Source: Fibrobacter sp.
Lineage (GTDB): Bacteria > Fibrobacterota > Fibrobacteria > Fibrobacterales > Fibrobacteraceae
Direction of reading: 5' to 3'
Assembly: GCA_017475045.1 (NCBI GenBank)
Contig: JAFVGH010000074.1
Coordinates: 21,357 to 85,356, forward strand
Length of the DNA: 64,000 nt
Made by a program: the position numbers and the translations under genes. Shown here piece by piece: positions 16,212 through 24,537 of the stretch (its first letter is position 1; every line of letters begins with the position of its first letter). The notes beneath the pieces are model-generated. The model was not told the DNA's origin and did no database searches. It saw only the letters and a list, made by a program, of their open reading frames with translations.

Positions 16212-18071
16212 TTATTTCACTCCAATCAGAGACAGGTCGCGCACAGCACCCTTGTCGGCAGACGATGCCATGGCGGCGTATGCCTGCAAGGCCTTGCTGA
16301 CAACGCGGTCGCGGTGTTCCGGCTGCCATGCTTTGTTACCGCGGGCTTCCATTTCCTTGCGGCGTTCGGCCAGTTCGTCGTCGGTGAGCTGCACGTTGAT
16401 GCTGCGGTTAGGGATGTCGATTTCGATGACGTCGCCCGTGTGCACGAGGCCGATGTTACCCTTGTTGGCTGCTTCCGGAGAAGCGTGACCGATGGAGAGA
16501 CCGCTGGTACCGCCGGAGAAGCGTCCGTCGGTGAGGAGGGCACAGGACTTGCCGAGGTGACGGCTCTTGAGGTAGCTGGTCGGGTAGAGCATTTCCTGCA
16601 TGCCGGGGCCACCCTTCGGGCCTTCGTAGCGGATGACGACCACGTCGCCAGCCTTCACCACGTTCGGGTCGAGAATGCCCTTCACGGCATCTTCCTGGCT
16701 TTCAAAGACCACGGCGGGGCCGGTGAATTTGAAGATGGATTCATCGACGCCAGCGGTCTTCACGATGCAGCCATCCACGGCGAGGTTACCGTACAGAACT
16801 GCGAGGCCGCCGTCCTTGGTGTAGGCGTGTTCGCCGTCGCGGATAGCACCCGTGGCGCGGTCGAGATCGTGATCCGGGTACATGAAATTCTGGGAGAAGG
16901 CGACCAGGTTGAACTTGCGGCCAGGGCCTGCAAGGTAGCGCTGCTTGGCTTCTTCAGTCGGGTTACGCTTAAGATCGTTCACTTCCAGGGCTTCGCCCAT
17001 GGTGGCGGCGTGAACGGTCTTGGCATTCTTGTGGATAAGGCCCATGCGGTCCAGTTCACCGAGAATACCCATGATACCACCGGCGCGGTTCACATTTTCC
17101 ACATGGATGTTGTGAACGGTCGGGGCCACCTTGCAGATACACGGGGTGTTGCGGGAAAGTCGGTCGATGTCCTTCATGGTGAAGTCGACGCCCGCTTCCT
17201 GTGCCACGGCAAGCAAGTGGAGCACGGTGTTAGAAGAACCGCCCATGGCGATGTCGAGGCGCATGGCGTTTTCGAAGGCGTCCTTCGTGGCGATGCTGCG
17301 GGGGAGGATGCTTTCGTCGTTCAAGTCGTAATACTGGTGGCAGAGCTCCACGATGCGCTTACCGGCGGCTTCGAACAGCTTCTTGCGTTCGGCGTGGGTA
17401 GCGACGATGGTGCCGTTGCCCGGGAGGCTAAGGCCGAGGGCTTCGGTAAGGGAGTTCATGGAGTTCGCGGTGAACATGCCGGAGCAGGAACCGCATGTGG
17501 GGCAGGAGTTGGCCTCGATGGCGGCCACTTCTTCGTCGCTGATGGTGTTGTCAGCGGAATCGATCATGGCATCGATCAAGTCGAGAGCGCGGTCCTTGCC
17601 GTCTTTCGTGGTCACGTGGCCGGCTTCCATCGGGCCGCCGCTGACGAAGATTGCCGGGATGTTGAGGCGCATGGCAGCCATGAGCATGCCCGGAGTCACC
17701 TTGTCGCAGTTAGAGATGCACACGAGGGCGTCTGCGCGGTGGGCGTTAGCCATGTATTCGGTGGAGTCCGCAATCAGGTCGCGGCTGGGGAGGCTGTAGA
17801 GCATGCCGTCGTGGCCCATGGCGATACCGTCGTCCACGGCGATGGTGTTCATTTCCTTAGCGACACCGCCGGCGGCTTCGATGGCGCGGGCCACAACCTG
17901 GCCCAAGTCTTTGAGGTGGACATGTCCCGGAACAAACTGGGTGTAGCTGTTCACCACGCAGATGACGGGCTTACCAAAGTCTTCCACCTTGGTTCCAGTT
18001 GCGTGCCACAGGGCGCGTGCACCGGCCATTTCGCGGCCTTCCATAGTCTTGAGCGAACGAAGTTTCGGCAT
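16212..18071 (-). CDS. ilvD: Dihydroxy-acid dehydratase
   Basis: 619 aa, usual length for the long bacterial form. Converts 2,3-dihydroxy-isovalerate and 2,3-dihydroxy-3-methylvalerate to the 2-keto acids of valine and isoleucine synthesis, in the cytosol. Iron-sulfur and substrate motifs are intact: [43 protein letters not shown] and [20 protein letters not shown]. The ATG is preceded by AGAGGATAAATT, a good ribosome site. It stands alone, without other ilv genes, flanked by terminators on both sides. Its antisense strand holds a 591-codon open frame caused by G/C-biased codons; that frame is not a gene. Confidence 0.95.
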   Translation of the reverse strand: MPKLRSLKTMEGREMAGARALWHATGTKVEDFGKPVICVVNSYTQFVPGHVHLKDLGQVVARAIEAAGGVAKEMNTIAVDDGIAMGHDGMLYSLPSRDLIADSTEYMANAHRADALVCISNCDKVTPGMLMAAMRLNIPAIFVSGGPMEAGHVTTKDGKDRALDLIDAMIDSADNTISDEEVAAIEANSCPTCGSCSGMFTANSMNSLTEALGLSLPGNGTIVATHAERKKLFEAAGKRIVELCHQYYDLNDESILPRSIATKDAFENAMRLDIAMGGSSNTVLHLLAVAQEAGVDFTMKDIDRLSRNTPCICKVAPTVHNIHVENVNRAGGIMGILGELDRMGLIHKNAKTVHAATMGEALEVNDLKRNPTEEAKQRYLAGPGRKFNLVAFSQNFMYPDHDLDRATGAIRDGEHAYTKDGGLAVLYGNLAVDGCIVKTAGVDESIFKFTGPAVVFESQEDAVKGILDPNVVKAGDVVVIRYEGPKGGPGMQEMLYPTSYLKSRHLGKSCALLTDGRFSGGTSGLSIGHASPEAANKGNIGLVHTGDVIEIDIPNRSINVQLTDDELAERRKEMEARGNKAWQPEHRDRVVSKALQAYAAMASSADKGAVRDLSLIGVK

Positions 18072-18106
18072 AATTTATCCTCTTGTTAATACGATGCAAT
18101 AATGTA

Positions 18107-18136
18107 GAAAAAAAGACACCCGCAGGGCGGGCGTCT
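18107..18136 (-). terminator. Rho-independent terminator of the GH45 gene
   Basis: On the minus strand AGAC-x-GCCCGC-type stem (AGAC..CCCGC AGG GCGGG..GTCT on plus, one mismatch) runs into seven T. It lies 22 nt beyond the GH45 stop codon, just before the ilvD start. Confidence 0.8.
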
Positions 18137-18158
18137 TATGGAGGTTAATGTTAAAAGA

Positions 18159-19514
18159 TTAGTACTTGCTAGAGAGTACGCTGGGGCACTCGATTTCCTT
18201 ATAATTGTGTTCTGGGTTTCCTGCGGCCTGCATATAGTTGGCCAAGAACAAGCAACCTTGTTTCGCCTCGCTGTCGTTTGCAAAAGTGGAGTTGCACTTT
18301 TGAACCAAGCATTCCTTACGTTTGGTCAGTAAATCGCCTTCCCAACCGACAGAGTTTTCACAATCAGTTAGCAAGCCTCCAGATCTTGCTCCCAAGTTGC
18401 CCCAGCCATAACCTGCTGTTCCGTCAAAGTTGCCCAGTCCTCCGCCTGGGATCATAATGTCAAACTGTCCTGCTTGGACATCCCAGCCAACATTGGATAC
18501 CATGATAATGAGTTTCTTGTCTTTTAAAGCCTGATGGTTTGCCTTGGTTTCCCAGTGTCCTTTGCCAGTAAAGGTAAGTTCAAAACATCTACCACAGGCG
18601 GCACCATCTGCAGCAGGAGCGGCAGCGAATGCAAAACCCATATTGTCACAACCGTTAATCGTGAACGGAATCTGGCTAATGCATGTTGACGCATTGCCTC
18701 CGTCACAAGTACTTACAGTATTTGATCCAGAAATGGGACTTTTCCCATTTTTATCGCATTGCTTGGTCAGAGTGCCTATGCCACCATTCTTAGAAGCATT
18801 TTCAGGCCAAGAACAGCTGGGCTTGCAACCATCCCAGTAACGGGTTGCCCAACCGCTGCCAGTATGGCCGCCACTCTTGTAAACGATATTCGGGCAGCTT
18901 CCGCTTTGCTGACTTGCTGAACTCTGGGTCTGCTGTTTCTTACTGCTGGAGCTGGAGTTGGAGTTGGAGCTGGGAGGCGTTGCGTTCTTTACGCCAGAGC
19001 ATGTGTTGTTGTCTTCACTCCAGTAACACTTTAGATTGCATTGTTCATCATAGGCGTAGCTTTCGTTCTTGGGGCCCCTAAGACTTTCATTGGGGTTAAC
19101 ATATTTGCCAGAGGGGGCATCGAAACATTTGCCGTCGGTATTTTGATTCGTTGCAGAAGATGTCTGGTTGTTCGATTTTTTGCTGGAAGAACTATTTGCT
19201 TCATTGGAAGCCGATGAATACTTCAACTCACCGTCATCAAGGTCCCCTTTATCGACGTTGTCGTAGACATCGCCATCATCGGTCGTAACCTTCTTTTTCT
19301 TGGGGTCGTATTCACCAATTATGTTTCCGTCTTCGTCTTTCACCTCGTTGTCCTCGGTGATGTAGACGGTGCCCTTTTCGGTTTTCAGAACCTTGACCTC
19401 TTCGGAAACAGTGTTCTGATCAGTTGAAAGAGGGAGGGATGATTCGTCTGAGCAGTTCCAAGCAAGGAACATTGCTCCTGCGATCAGCAAAAACTTGAAA
19501 TAAGGAAACTTCAT
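18159..19514 (-). CDS. GH45 endo-1,4-beta-glucanase, probable lipoprotein
   Basis: 451 aa from ATG 19512-19514, chosen over an ATG 24 nt upstream because GAGAGG precedes it. The signal peptide ends FLAWNCS, an imperfect lipobox; surface or outer-membrane anchoring is likely. Residues 25-200 are acidic then Ser/Asn-rich linkers with a small Cys-containing segment near 125-170. The catalytic module starts near 205 and carries the GH45 signature ATRYWDGCKPSCSW with general base Asp228, and QFDIMIPGGGLGNFDG with the acid Asp352. Paired cysteines fit the disulfide-rich fold. It should cut internal cellulose bonds with inversion. GH45 is mainly fungal and animal; Fibrobacter is among the few bacteria known to have it. 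Confidence 0.88.
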   Translation of the reverse strand: MKFPYFKFLLIAGAMFLAWNCSDESSLPLSTDQNTVSEEVKVLKTEKGTVYITEDNEVKDEDGNIIGEYDPKKKKVTTDDGDVYDNVDKGDLDDGELKYSSASNEANSSSSKKSNNQTSSATNQNTDGKCFDAPSGKYVNPNESLRGPKNESYAYDEQCNLKCYWSEDNNTCSGVKNATPPSSNSNSSSSSKKQQTQSSASQQSGSCPNIVYKSGGHTGSGWATRYWDGCKPSCSWPENASKNGGIGTLTKQCDKNGKSPISGSNTVSTCDGGNASTCISQIPFTINGCDNMGFAFAAAPAADGAACGRCFELTFTGKGHWETKANHQALKDKKLIIMVSNVGWDVQAGQFDIMIPGGGLGNFDGTAGYGWGNLGARSGGLLTDCENSVGWEGDLLTKRKECLVQKCNSTFANDSEAKQGCLFLANYMQAAGNPEHNYKEIECPSVLSSKY

Positions 19515-19674
19515 GATACCTCTCTTTATTCCCATCAACCCAGCTAAAAAATATAATAATGTGGCCCAATTGTCTTGTAAAAAGAAATTTGGGTGATAAT
19601 GGTCAATAAAACATGCGCTTTTTGAGGCGATTTTTGCTGTTTTTTTCTGTTTTTGACGAAAAGTAAGCGTTTTT

Positions 19675-20679
19675 TTACGCGGAAATGCCGCTGGCGAGGT
19701 GCTCTAGGAACAGATGCTGGGCCTTTGTGTCATACATGACAACATCGTAGAGTTCGCCCAGCTTGCCTGTGCGGGATTCTACCATGAGGCCTGCCATGGA
19801 CCCTTTTTCGGTGGGTAAAAAAGCACCCTTGCCGTTTGGGGTTTCCTTGAATTCCAGGTAACCTTCTGAGACATACCAATCGCGGATAACTTTGTAGTAA
19901 ATCCGTTCTACGTCGGGGCCAATCAGGGTGTTCAACCTGCGGGCGATTTCGCTGACCGGTACGGGGGTCTCGTCAGTGGGGTAGTTGTTCAGTTCTTCTG
20001 CCGAGACGTGAAATTTCTGTCTGGATTTACGGTTTTCGTGGCTGTCTTCGGTGTTGTCGTTAGCAGGTCCGCGAGAGGCAAAACGTTCGTTGGCGATGTC
20101 GATGCATTTCTGGATGTTGTCCAGAATGTATTGTTGGGCCTTTTCCCAGCACTGGGTGTAAATGTTGTGGTGTCCACGGAGGTCGGATTCGCCCTTTTCG
20201 AAACCGTAGGTCTCGCCAAGTTCCGTAGGCAGGTTTGCCTCGGTCCCGTTTTCGGTCGTTTGCCTGGAGAGAATTCCCTGCTGGACTAGGAAGTTTGCCA
20301 CGTCGGCGTAGAGCAGGTGGTTCATGTTTGCACCTGCGGGAATAAGTTCGTTGATGTTGCGGACTACCCGGGAAATGGATACGGGGTAGTCAAAAAAGCG
20401 GTAATTGCCGATGGATTCGGGAGCGATAGAAAGGGGCTGCTTTTGAGGCTTAGGAGCCTTCTGGGTGTTTTTGCGGGGCGCAGCATTTGCGGGGGCGAGG
20501 TGGTCGTGGTTCAGTTGCTGCTGTAACAGGGAGGCCACGTAGGCAAGGCACTTGCTGATTCTTTCTTGTTTGCAGCTGTCCCCTTCGGGGAGGATTTCGT
20601 CGGTGAGGGGGTTGATTCCGCAGGACAGCTTGCGCAGGTACATTTCAGCGCGTTCAATAATTGCATTTTCAGTAGCCAT
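19675..20679 (-). CDS. Hypothetical protein with internally duplicated domain
   Basis: 334 aa, soluble, no signal peptide. The first 60 residues (RAEMYLRKLSCGINPLTDEI, then CKQERISKCLAYVASLLQQ) match, from memory, a start found in uncharacterised proteins of many gut bacteria. Two similar domains follow: residues about 95-160 (PVSISRVVRNINELI ... LPTELGETYGF) and 232-300 (PVPVSEIARRLNTLI ... LPTEKGSMAGL). Each looks like a winged-helix-type fold ending in a Pro-Thr-Glu turn. A nucleic-acid binding role is possible but not shown. AGGAG lies 7 nt before the ATG. An 18-bp inverted repeat sits 21 nt upstream. The gene is not obviously in an operon. Confidence 0.75.
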   Translation of the reverse strand: MATENAIIERAEMYLRKLSCGINPLTDEILPEGDSCKQERISKCLAYVASLLQQQLNHDHLAPANAAPRKNTQKAPKPQKQPLSIAPESIGNYRFFDYPVSISRVVRNINELIPAGANMNHLLYADVANFLVQQGILSRQTTENGTEANLPTELGETYGFEKGESDLRGHHNIYTQCWEKAQQYILDNIQKCIDIANERFASRGPANDNTEDSHENRKSRQKFHVSAEELNNYPTDETPVPVSEIARRLNTLIGPDVERIYYKVIRDWYVSEGYLEFKETPNGKGAFLPTEKGSMAGLMVESRTGKLGELYDVVMYDTKAQHLFLEHLASGISA

Positions 20680-20700
20680 ATTTTACTCCTAGTATTTGAC

Positions 20701-20760
20701 GGTCACCTCAAAAAATTGACTTGCTCTTTTTTTTTATCAAAGCAATTTTTAGAGGTGACC
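20701..20760. repeat. Near-perfect 18-bp inverted repeat, 24-nt spacer
   Basis: Left arm GGTCACCTCAAAAAATTG (20701-20718) and right arm CAATTTTTAGAGGTGACC (20743-20760) match at 17 of 18 positions. The spacer holds nine T in a row. It lies in the leader of the duplicated-domain gene and downstream of an exported-protein gene. It is not a normal terminator because no T-run follows either arm. It could be an operator, an mRNA hairpin or the remnant of a tiny mobile element. Confidence 0.75.
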
Positions 20761-20817
20761 TAGTACATTATTTTTTTTAGGCATGCCAAATATAAAAAAG
20801 GAATGGCGATTGTGGGA

Positions 20818-21990
20818 TTACTGGCAGAGCCCGAGAGTCCGTAGGCAGTCGCCCATGTCCATCTTTTTGATGGCTGCGGCAGCGGCTTCTTCTTCGGTGC
20901 GGCCTGTGCCGGAGCCTGTCCATTGGCAGCTCTTATTGCCATGTTCCAGCGTGAGCGATACGCTATAGCTGGTCAGGTTCTTGAGCGTACGTGTGGGTTT
21001 TGACTGGATTTGCATGGTGGTGAGTGGAACCTGCGGGGAGTGTATCACTTGCCCGAAGGCGTCTGAAACTTTGTCTTGTATAGCCGAACAGACCGTAGGC
21101 GCAAAATTGCAAGCCGTGTTCACCTTGCATTCCGGAGAATTTATTAGGTAGTGGAGTTTGGCTACTTGGATCCCTGCTGCCTTGCGTAAATCCAGGGGCA
21201 GTTCCGGGATGATGGTCAGTTCGTGGGGTTGCTTTTGCAAGTCTTTTAGCGGAATGTTGAAGTTGGCGGTTCCGTTTGAATCGGTAACTGCGTTTGCAAC
21301 GGGCTTACCGCTGTGTTCGGCGAAAAGAGGGAAGTTGGCAACGGCGTATTCCCCCTTTGTAACTTTTATGGTAAAGAGGCTCTCGTCGACTACCTGGATT
21401 TTTAGCCCCCGCATTTCGCTAACAAGGGCTTCGCGAATGGTGGCACTGTTGGTCTTTAACCGCAGGGAATTATCCAGCGGTACGTAGACAGACATCTCGT
21501 TGAGGGTGGCTTGGTACTTTGTAGTCCTGGGCGGAACCTCGTCAAGGAGTTTGTTTGCCTGTGCATAGAGCCGCGCGTCAATGGCTTTTTGTGCACGGGT
21601 TTCAATATCGGACACTTCTCTTTGGAGGGTCTCCAGGTTGAACCGGTAGCTGGATGTCAGTTCGTCCAGGTCCAGGGAGGCGGTTGCACCGAAATTTTTG
21701 CCGCTCTTGGGTAACTTTTGGAGCCGAACCCCCTTGAGGAAAATGTCGGAACGGATGGAATTGTTGACCTGGATTGACTTGCTTGTGGTGGTTTTTTCGC
21801 CTATCTCTAGTTCGCTACGGGAGACTGTGGTGGAGGCGTTGACCTGGGCTGAAATCTGCCTTGCTACACCAGCGATAGCTTCTTCGTCGGCTGCAGTCTG
21901 TGAAATTTCTGAATGGGCGGTCCAGGTGATGACACGGGCCGAAGCCAATGGCACGATGATCAACAGGATGCTAGCAAATCGCAGGAACAT
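20818..21990 (-). CDS. Exported hypothetical protein (390 aa)
   Basis: Signal peptide MFLRFASILLIIVPLASA. Residues 20-135 have the alternating pattern of LPP20/FlgT-type domains (VITWTAHSEISQTAADEEAI; GATASLDLDELTSSYRF). A helical stretch follows at 110-165, then a beta-rich segment near 220-265 (GKPVANAVTDSNGTANFNIP), as in carboxypeptidase-regulatory-like folds. The C-terminal part has Cys near 297, 303, 309, 370, 384 and 389 and ends in a double-stranded-RNA-binding-like or DUF4384-like pattern that I cannot name. Third gene of the operon with two lipoproteins; it starts 13 nt after the second. Probably periplasmic. Function unknown. Confidence 0.72.
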   Translation of the reverse strand: MFLRFASILLIIVPLASARVITWTAHSEISQTAADEEAIAGVARQISAQVNASTTVSRSELEIGEKTTTSKSIQVNNSIRSDIFLKGVRLQKLPKSGKNFGATASLDLDELTSSYRFNLETLQREVSDIETRAQKAIDARLYAQANKLLDEVPPRTTKYQATLNEMSVYVPLDNSLRLKTNSATIREALVSEMRGLKIQVVDESLFTIKVTKGEYAVANFPLFAEHSGKPVANAVTDSNGTANFNIPLKDLQKQPHELTIIPELPLDLRKAAGIQVAKLHYLINSPECKVNTACNFAPTVCSAIQDKVSDAFGQVIHSPQVPLTTMQIQSKPTRTLKNLTSYSVSLTLEHGNKSCQWTGSGTGRTEEEAAAAAIKKMDMGDCLRTLGLCQ

Positions 21991-22003
21991 AGCGAAACCG
22001 CCG

Positions 22004-22921
22004 TCAGTTCAGTTCCAGAATGACAAGCTTGTTTACGATGTTGTTTTTCTTGGCCTGGGCGAAGCTTGCCAGGGATTGCCGGATGGCGGAGTATACGGCA
22101 AAGGCGTCGGGATATTCTTGCGGGTTAGCGTATACCGAAAGGTCTATGGTCTTTTCGGTCATGGCGTTAACCCTGACAGAACTGAATCGGTTTCTGAGTG
22201 CCGATACGCCTTGGTCCTGCAGGTCTTCTAGGGCTGATCCGTTGAAACGTTCGCCGATGCGCATGACCACCTTGTACTGGATTCCTTTTTTCAGGTCTTC
22301 GGACCAGTAGGAATGAATGGTACGCTCCAGGGCGGGCATTGCTTTTTCTGCAGCGGAATGGACCAGGTAACGCAGGTTGTCCCTGTTCTTGGTGTGGTCT
22401 TGCACGGAGCTGGTCTTGGAGCCCAGTAGCCTTGCGGTGGAAGTCTCGTACGCAGAAACTTCTGCGGTTATCATGTCGTTTTTGATGGAACCCGAAAACT
22501 TGATGTAGATGTCGGCTCCCAGGGCAAGTCCGGCCATGTAGGACATGTCGTCTCCGTTTCCGGAAATGTCGCCTTGCATCTGGATTAGGCTTGAAAGATC
22601 CTCGGAACCTTCAAGGGAGCGAACCTCGTAGCCTTTTTCGGTAAGGTATTCGTTGATACCTTCCATGGCGGCCTTGGTAAACTGGCCCTTGTCAGGTGCT
22701 GCAGGGACCACCATAAGGACAGGTCGCGTGATACCTGTATACGAGACCTGTTGGGGAGTTGTATTTACCGGGGCTGCGGATGCTTTGGCGGTGTTGTCTA
22801 GTTCGCTATAGCCTGCGTGGGCGCGGGCCCGCTCAGCTTCGTAAGAGGGCTTAGGCGACGAAGCGCAGGCCGCAAGACACAGAAGTGTTGCGGCCAGGGT
22901 ATAGCGCAGGGCTAGGATCAT
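22004..22921 (-). CDS. Lipoprotein, function unknown (DUF6175-like)
   Basis: 305 aa with a lipoprotein signal (LLCLAACASS, Cys about residue 19). Residues 65-210 show a CsgG/TolB-N-like alpha/beta pattern (RPVLMVVPAAPDKGQFTKAA; GADIYIKFSGSI; ARLLGSKTSSV), and the C-terminal 90 residues form a second domain (GERFNGSALEDLQDQGVSAL) with similarity to family DUF6175 by memory. Its ATG overlaps the stop of the LPP20-like gene (ATGA at 22918-22921), so it is coupled to it. Both share the phrase GYSELDN/GYADLDN near an A/R-rich stretch (ERARAHAGYSELDNTAKA and DRARAMKGYADLDNAAAA), which hints at a common binding or duplicated segment. Confidence 0.72.
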   Translation of the reverse strand: MILALRYTLAATLLCLAACASSPKPSYEAERARAHAGYSELDNTAKASAAPVNTTPQQVSYTGITRPVLMVVPAAPDKGQFTKAAMEGINEYLTEKGYEVRSLEGSEDLSSLIQMQGDISGNGDDMSYMAGLALGADIYIKFSGSIKNDMITAEVSAYETSTARLLGSKTSSVQDHTKNRDNLRYLVHSAAEKAMPALERTIHSYWSEDLKKGIQYKVVMRIGERFNGSALEDLQDQGVSALRNRFSSVRVNAMTEKTIDLSVYANPQEYPDAFAVYSAIRQSLASFAQAKKNNIVNKLVILELN

Positions 22922-23472
22922 TTCTGGTTGGCCTTGTACTGGTCGAGGGCGGCAGCGGCGTTATCCAGGTCGGCGTAACCCTTCATGGCGCGGGCGCGGT
23001 CCACGTTGGCCTTTTGGGCGGCCAGGGCGGCTTCGAAGGCCTTCTTGAAGGCTTCGGTGTTCATGGCTGCGATAGCATAGACCTTGTACTTGCCGGTTTC
23101 TTCCTGGAATTCCATGTCCATCTTGACGATGCTTACGCCGTTCTGCATGTCGGAAACCACGTTTTTCTTGACGGCTTCCTTGTGCTGGGTCAGTTCATCG
23201 CCTACTTCTTCGGTATAGTTGCGGATCAGGGCTTCGACCTTGGACTCCATGGAACGGGCTACGTCGGTACGGGCGTTCAGATCTGCTTCGTCGTAGGCCA
23301 TCTGTTCGTTCTTGGATTCGCCGATGCCGATGCCTGCCACAACGCCTTTGTCTAGCAGTTCGTTCTTTTCTTGCTGCATCTTCATCATCTTGTTGGCGGA
23401 CTGTTCTTGGGGAGTGCCTGCGCAACCGATAATGAATAGGGCGAATGTCAAAAGGGCAAGGATCTTTTTCAT
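22918..23472 (-). CDS. LPP20-family lipoprotein
   Basis: 184 aa; signal peptide with lipobox IIGCAG (Cys17). The body matches the LPP20 pattern: GVVAGIGIGESKNEQMAYDE, then ADLNARTDVARSMESKVEAL and a C-terminal strand KYKVYAIAAMNTEAFKKA. LPP20 domains occur in outer-membrane lipoproteins and in flagellar FlgP/FlgT-like parts; the exact role is unknown. AGGAG lies 7 nt before the ATG and a TATATT box about 32 nt before it. First gene of a three-gene operon with the DUF6175-like lipoprotein and the 390-aa exported protein; together they may form one envelope complex (inference). Confidence 0.8.
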   Translation of the reverse strand: MKKILALLTFALFIIGCAGTPQEQSANKMMKMQQEKNELLDKGVVAGIGIGESKNEQMAYDEADLNARTDVARSMESKVEALIRNYTEEVGDELTQHKEAVKKNVVSDMQNGVSIVKMDMEFQEETGKYKVYAIAAMNTEAFKKAFEAALAAQKANVDRARAMKGYADLDNAAAALDQYKANQK

Positions 23473-23504
23473 GGTTTATCTCCTGATGTTGTTTTTACGA
23501 TTCC

Positions 23505-23510
23505 AATATA
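23505..23510 (-). promoter_or_regulatory. Candidate -10 box of the LPP20 operon
   Basis: Minus strand TATATT about 32 nt before the ATG at 23472, giving a leader long enough to include the AGGAG site. Confidence 0.45.
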
Positions 23511-23562
23511 AGATATTTTGAAGGGGGTGGGCCCAAAGTGGGTTAATTTGGACCGAAAATGT

Positions 23563-23568
23563 TATATT
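23563..23568 (+). promoter_or_regulatory. Candidate -10 box for a leaderless mRNA
   Basis: TATATT, 7 nt, then ATG 23576; no Shine-Dalgarno precedes the start codon. Confidence 0.45.
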
Positions 23569-23575
23569 TATCACT

Positions 23576-24316
23576 ATGACGAGATTATCCATGTACCTGA
23601 GTGTGGCGGCTGTCACATTTGCTTCTTTGGCTTCTGTCGCTTTTGCCGACGAGTCTATCCGCTTTGTTCCTGACCCTTACCCCATCGGATACGCAGACCA
23701 GGGCGATGTGAAACACATTGTCATCAAGGGCGCCAACGTATCTGGTAAGGAAATCAACCTGGAAAACGTTATGGGCCAGGGAGTGGGAATGTCCAATTTC
23801 AAGTACCCCAAGAAAATAGCGCCGGGTGCGGCCGTGACCATCGAGTTCGATATGGACTTTGCCGGCATGGACGGGCAGATTAACCCCGTGGTGGTGATGG
23901 TGGGTACCGACGGTACACCCTACACGGCCACCGTGGACGGTTTTGTGAAGGCCCCGATCTTTTTGGGAGAAAAGCTCTTTGATACGGGATTCTATGCTAA
24001 GGGCGAAAAGCGGGAGTGGACATTCTACGTGTGGGAGACCGACAAGAAGGAACGGCCGGACCTGTTTCTGGACTCTGCCGCCCAGAGGGAGTTTTCTATG
24101 ACCTCTAAGCCTGTGATGCTGAACGTGGACAAGCTAGACCAGATTAAGGAGGGCGGTAAGGTGCCTGGACTGAAGGTGACCCTTACCACTAAGGGCCTTT
24201 TGCGGGAGGGGCTGGAGCTGAAGCAAAAGAGCATTCGCAAAATTGTGGGATTCAAGAGCAAAAAGCACCCGAAGGCCACTCCTGAGGTACTGATTGTGGG
24301 GTATTGGAAGGACTAA
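23576..24316 (+). CDS. Exported hypothetical protein with Ig-like domain (DUF1573-like)
   Basis: 246 aa; signal peptide of about 24 residues ending VAFADES. The mature protein begins with a pattern typical of DUF1573/ASPM-like Ig domains: DVKHIVIKGANVSGKEINLE, then KKIAPGAAVTIEFDMDFAGM and INPVVVMVGTDGTPYTATVDG. These domains are found in periplasmic or surface proteins and usually mediate binding. The C-terminal half (residues 125-246) is a second beta-rich region without a recognisable family. No ribosome site; the start is set by TATATT 7 nt upstream, suggesting a leaderless message. Divergent from the LPP20 operon with a 103-bp shared promoter region. Confidence 0.72.
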   Translation: MTRLSMYLSVAAVTFASLASVAFADESIRFVPDPYPIGYADQGDVKHIVIKGANVSGKEINLENVMGQGVGMSNFKYPKKIAPGAAVTIEFDMDFAGMDGQINPVVVMVGTDGTPYTATVDGFVKAPIFLGEKLFDTGFYAKGEKREWTFYVWETDKKERPDLFLDSAAQREFSMTSKPVMLNVDKLDQIKEGGKVPGLKVTLTTKGLLREGLELKQKSIRKIVGFKSKKHPKATPEVLIVGYWKD

Positions 24317-24402
24317 AAGTGCGAAAAATTCGGTTTTTTCGGGATTTTGCCTTGAAAAACGGAAAGAGTTTAACTACCTTTGGTTCACTCTTGTAAGAGT
24401 CT

Positions 24403-24476
24403 CGGGATGTAGCTCAGCCTGGTAGAGCGCTTGAATGGGGTTCAAGAGGTCGCTGATTCGAATTCAGTCATCCCGA
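24403..24476 (+). tRNA. tRNA-Pro (anticodon GGG)
   Basis: Full cloverleaf of 74 nt: acceptor CGGGATG/CATCCCG, D-arm GCTCAGCCTGGTAGAGC, anticodon stem CTTGA/TCAAG with loop ATGGGGT giving GGG, and T-arm with TTCGAAT. The discriminator base is A and CCA is not encoded. A terminator follows 4 nt later. A weak promoter pair TTGAAA (24352-24357) and TACCTT (24375-24380), 17 nt apart, lies upstream. Confidence 0.95.
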
Positions 24477-24480
24477 TAAA

Positions 24481-24510
24481 AAGACCCGCTTTTATAGCGG
24501 GTCTTTTCTA
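24481..24510 (+). terminator. Rho-independent terminator of tRNA-Pro
   Basis: AAGACCCGCT / AGCGGGTCTT stem, 5-nt loop, T-rich tail. Confidence 0.85.
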
Positions 24511-24537
24511 TTTTGTTGAAAAAAGTGCTGGAGAAAA

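Noticed and set aside
16314..18089. 591-codon open frame antisense to ilvD
   Set aside because: Caused by codon bias of ilvD; the product is His/Val/Gly-rich with no family features. Similar long antisense frames occur over most strong genes here.
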